The notes under the pieces were generated by a model. It made no database searches. It had not been told where the DNA came from and saw only the letters and a list, made by a program, of their open reading frames with translations. The position numbers and the translations under genes were made by a program. Positions 28,065 to 30,570 of a DNA stretch of 30,570 nucleotides are shown one piece after another. Origin of the DNA: a virus; IMG/VR virus record IMGVR_UViG_3300042691_007090, positions 1 through 30,570 of that record. One strand, given 5' to 3'. The stretch's first letter is position 1. Every line of letters begins with the position of its first letter.

Positions 28065-30570
28065 ATGGCATTTGACGTTCAAGGTGCTTTAAAGGACGGA
28101 TACAGCCCGGCCGAGATTGCTGACTACCTTGCCAGCAAAAGAAACTTCGACGTTGATAGCGCTCGTAAGGACGGCGTTAGCGACGACGAAATCATAAGCC
28201 ACCTGACGAGTCGGGTTGCTGCCCCCAAAGCGGCGCCAGTGGAGGAAGCCCCTGCACCCGCGCCTGCACCCGCGCCTGCACCTGTTAAACCAAAAGAGCC
28301 ACCGGGCGTGCTGTCGCGCGCGGCCGAGGCTATCAAAGGCACGGTTAGTGGGATCGTTCCCGCCTTTGTGGAAAAAGTCACGCCCTACAAAAGCGTGTTG
28401 GAGACAGCGCCTGCGTTAACAGCTCAACAGCAACAGGCCGAAATTGACAAGCGCTTGGGCTATGGCGCAGGACCTATCAGTCGCGAGACTGTGGCCAAGG
28501 CCGACCAAATGCGCATGGGGCGCGTACCGGTTGAGCCGGGCCCCGCGCTTACTGTTGCCAAAGCTCGCGAAGCCCAAGGCGCCGAAACTTTTGACCAACT
28601 GGTTCAACGGTTAAAGAGCGACGAGCTGTTACAGCAAGATGTTGAAACTGCGCGTCGCCAACGCTCTGCTGAAGAAAGCCCTTTGCTTGCCAGCGCTGCT
28701 GCCGGTTCAGCGGGTTTGCTTAGCGGCACCTTAAACATTCCAAGCGTAGCGGCCGACTTTATCAACCAAAGTGTTGTCAACCCCGTTTTGCAATTGGCCG
28801 GTCTAAAACCTTTGGCCAGAGCGCCTACCGCGTTTGGTACTGAATACCTTGCCAAAAGCACTCAAGATTACATGCCTAAGATTGGCACCCGCAGCATGGA
28901 AGGCGCGTGGAAAAACGAAGAGTTTGGCCCGTGGCTTATGTCCAAGCTGGCGGCTAACTCCCCTCAAATGGCACAGCAATTGGCTGCGGCTTTTGTACCT
29001 CCGCTTCGCGTAGCCTTGCTGGGCAGCATGGGCGGCACAGCGGCTGGCCAAAGCTACGCGCAGGGCGATGACTCTCGGGTAGCTGTAACCAAGGGCGCAA
29101 TTGAAATCGGCACAGAGATGTTGCCGTTAAAAGTTTTTGACAAATTGGGCGACACGTTTAAAGGCCTATCGGTTGCAAAGCAAAACGCCATCTGGGCAAT
29201 TACTGGACAGAGACTGGCGCAGTCAGGTGTTGCAATCACAGCCAACGGCATTACCAACGCCGTTGAAGAAACGGTTGCCCAATTTGGCGGCAACGTGCTT
29301 GACAAGTTTTTCCAAGGCAAAGACATTGAGCTAAGCAAAGATCTTGGTGAGGCCGCTGTGATTGGCGCAGCTACGGGCACGGTCATGTCAACGCCGCAAG
29401 TTGCCGGCATTGCTACGGGCGCCTACGACCCCAACGCGCAGATTGCCCGGGCTATTGAACAGAACGTTGCCAATACCCAGTTTACAGGTATTGACCAAAC
29501 TGCCCGTAACCTATTAAGTCCCCAGACATACGACGCCCGGTTGATCAGCCCGCTGCAAACGTCAGACCCATCACGCGTTTTGCAATCAACCTCGGTTGAC
29601 GACGCGGTCACCTCGGCAAATGAATTGGCCGGATCGCTGGAGATCACACCCAAGCCGCTTGCGCCTGTTGCAATTGAACCCCCGCCGTTGCCGGCCGTAG
29701 ATACCCTTGGCCGGATCGAGCCAACGTTTGATCCCAACGAGCCGTTGCCTGCCCTTGACACAATGCAGGCCCTAACGTTGCCCGAACCAAGCGTTGCTAC
29801 AGAACAACAGTTTGGTTTGGACAAGTTGCGTTTGACTGCACCGCGTCCACAAAAGATCCAAGGTGTTGCGGTTTCGCAACTGTCCAACGACCAGCTTCAG
29901 GCCATCACTACTGACGAGACCATCCCTGCAATTACCCGCAGAGGCGCGTCAGTTGAGCTCACAGCGCGTCAAGCGGAAGTGGCTGGTACTACCCCAGCCA
30001 CTGGACTTACAAACGTCCCTGCCGTACTATCAGCCGATGCAGCAACCCAAACCATCACCGCCGACAAAACCCTTACCCTCCCAGAATCGGAAGTGTCTGG
30101 TGCCGCAATTGCGCCAGTGGGAGGAGAGTCTGCCGCAGCAGGAGCGAGAGCAACTGCACAAGATGTTATCGACAGGTGGGCTACTTCCAACGGTGTAGAA
30201 AGCCCAGCGGTTTTCAATGCGTCTCCAGTAGCACTGGACAGCGCAGTCAATGAAATCGCTCAAGCGCTGAATAGCCAGTTTGGTGCTAGGGTTTACGCTT
30301 ATAACGACGACCGAGCCAACGCCATAAACGGCGTGGCCATTGGCGGCGCGGCCTTCATTAACACAGCCAACGTTGACACCAACGTTGCGCGCACAGGCCT
30401 ACACGAATTCCATCACACGGTTGAACAGCTTGCAAAACTGGAAGCCAAGCAAGGCCAAACCAACACGGCCGCTCAGCAATACGTGGCCAGCATGGACGGC
30501 ATCTTTGACGAGATGACCGATGCGGGTAAACGCGCATACCTTGAAAACTTCCTGATGAAGGAAGAGCTGG
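28065..30570 (+). CDS. Giant polyvalent/internal virion protein with HEFHH metalloprotease-like motif (3' end missing)
   Basis: ATG 28065 follows AAGGAC. The frame stays open for 835 codons to the window edge and continues beyond. Residues 1-50 contain two units of 'FDV..A.kDG.s..EI..yL' type (DVQGALKDGYSPAEIADYL; DVDSARKDGVSDDEIISHL). A Pro-Ala run at about 61-73 looks like a flexible hinge, and a hydrophobic/helical region near 215-335 suggests membrane contact. The HEFHH motif is at residues 780-784, preceded by VARTG and followed by TVEQLAKLEAK; HExxH is the zinc-protease signature. Large phage proteins often combine such enzymatic domains and are ejected with the DNA. The third zinc ligand is not visible in the part present. 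Confidence 0.8.
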   Translation, partial: MAFDVQGALKDGYSPAEIADYLASKRNFDVDSARKDGVSDDEIISHLTSRVAAPKAAPVEEAPAPAPAPAPAPVKPKEPPGVLSRAAEAIKGTVSGIVPAFVEKVTPYKSVLETAPALTAQQQQAEIDKRLGYGAGPISRETVAKADQMRMGRVPVEPGPALTVAKAREAQGAETFDQLVQRLKSDELLQQDVETARRQRSAEESPLLASAAAGSAGLLSGTLNIPSVAADFINQSVVNPVLQLAGLKPLARAPTAFGTEYLAKSTQDYMPKIGTRSMEGAWKNEEFGPWLMSKLAANSPQMAQQLAAAFVPPLRVALLGSMGGTAAGQSYAQGDDSRVAVTKGAIEIGTEMLPLKVFDKLGDTFKGLSVAKQNAIWAITGQRLAQSGVAITANGITNAVEETVAQFGGNVLDKFFQGKDIELSKDLGEAAVIGAATGTVMSTPQVAGIATGAYDPNAQIARAIEQNVANTQFTGIDQTARNLLSPQTYDARLISPLQTSDPSRVLQSTSVDDAVTSANELAGSLEITPKPLAPVAIEPPPLPAVDTLGRIEPTFDPNEPLPALDTMQALTLPEPSVATEQQFGLDKLRLTAPRPQKIQGVAVSQLSNDQLQAITTDETIPAITRRGASVELTARQAEVAGTTPATGLTNVPAVLSADAATQTITADKTLTLPESEVSGAAIAPVGGESAAAGARATAQDVIDRWATSNGVESPAVFNASPVALDSAVNEIAQALNSQFGARVYAYNDDRANAINGVAIGGAAFINTANVDTNVARTGLHEFHHTVEQLAKLEAKQGQTNTAAQQYVASMDGIFDEMTDAGKRAYLENFLMKEEL

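Overview
The window is a contiguous late-gene block of a tailed bacteriophage (Caudoviricetes), most likely a short-tailed, podovirus-type phage. Every convincing gene is on the + strand. Genes are packed with 0-50 nt gaps or ATGA/TAATG stop-start overlaps. There is no integrase, repressor, tRNA, rRNA, CRISPR array, transposase or replication gene. The host cannot be read directly. The moderately high GC, sigma70-like promoters and similarity in style to freshwater metagenomic phages suggest a Gram-negative, perhaps betaproteobacterial, aquatic host; this is inference.

Layout: (1) 1-1093, small basic proteins and a probable small terminase. (2) 1090-2559, large terminase. (3) 2584-7601, a small beta-rich protein, the portal, and three unrecognised proteins; two of these three are neighbours sharing an identical-length 92-residue C-terminal module. 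(4) 7602-7709, a promoter followed by two hairpins, then a small gene, the scaffold and an N4-gp56-type major capsid protein, two beta-rich capsid-associated proteins and a strong terminator (10962-10990). (5) 11029-14214, a small protein, a head-tail adaptor and a tail nozzle-like protein. (6) 14211-21058, the host-recognition region: a mosaic tail fibre, a polyglycine adhesin-like protein, several small fibre-associated proteins, a probable beta-propeller protein and a tail-assembly-chaperone-like protein. (7) 21062-24146, a dense run of small membrane or exported proteins ending in a holin-like protein and a GH24 lysozyme. It includes a 124-nt out-of-frame gene overlap and a 50-residue exported protein with a GTG start. 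(8) 24143-24234, a second promoter plus two-hairpin leader, then internal-virion/ejection-type proteins ending in a very large protein (28065 to the window end, incomplete) that carries an HEFHH zinc-protease motif.

Together these encode packaging, procapsid assembly, neck and tail completion, adsorption, lysis and probably ejection. The most unusual signals are the two promoter/hairpin/terminator-like leaders, the hairpin overlapping the start of the exported small protein, two pairs of apparent paralogues, and the crowded membrane-protein cassette before the lysozyme.
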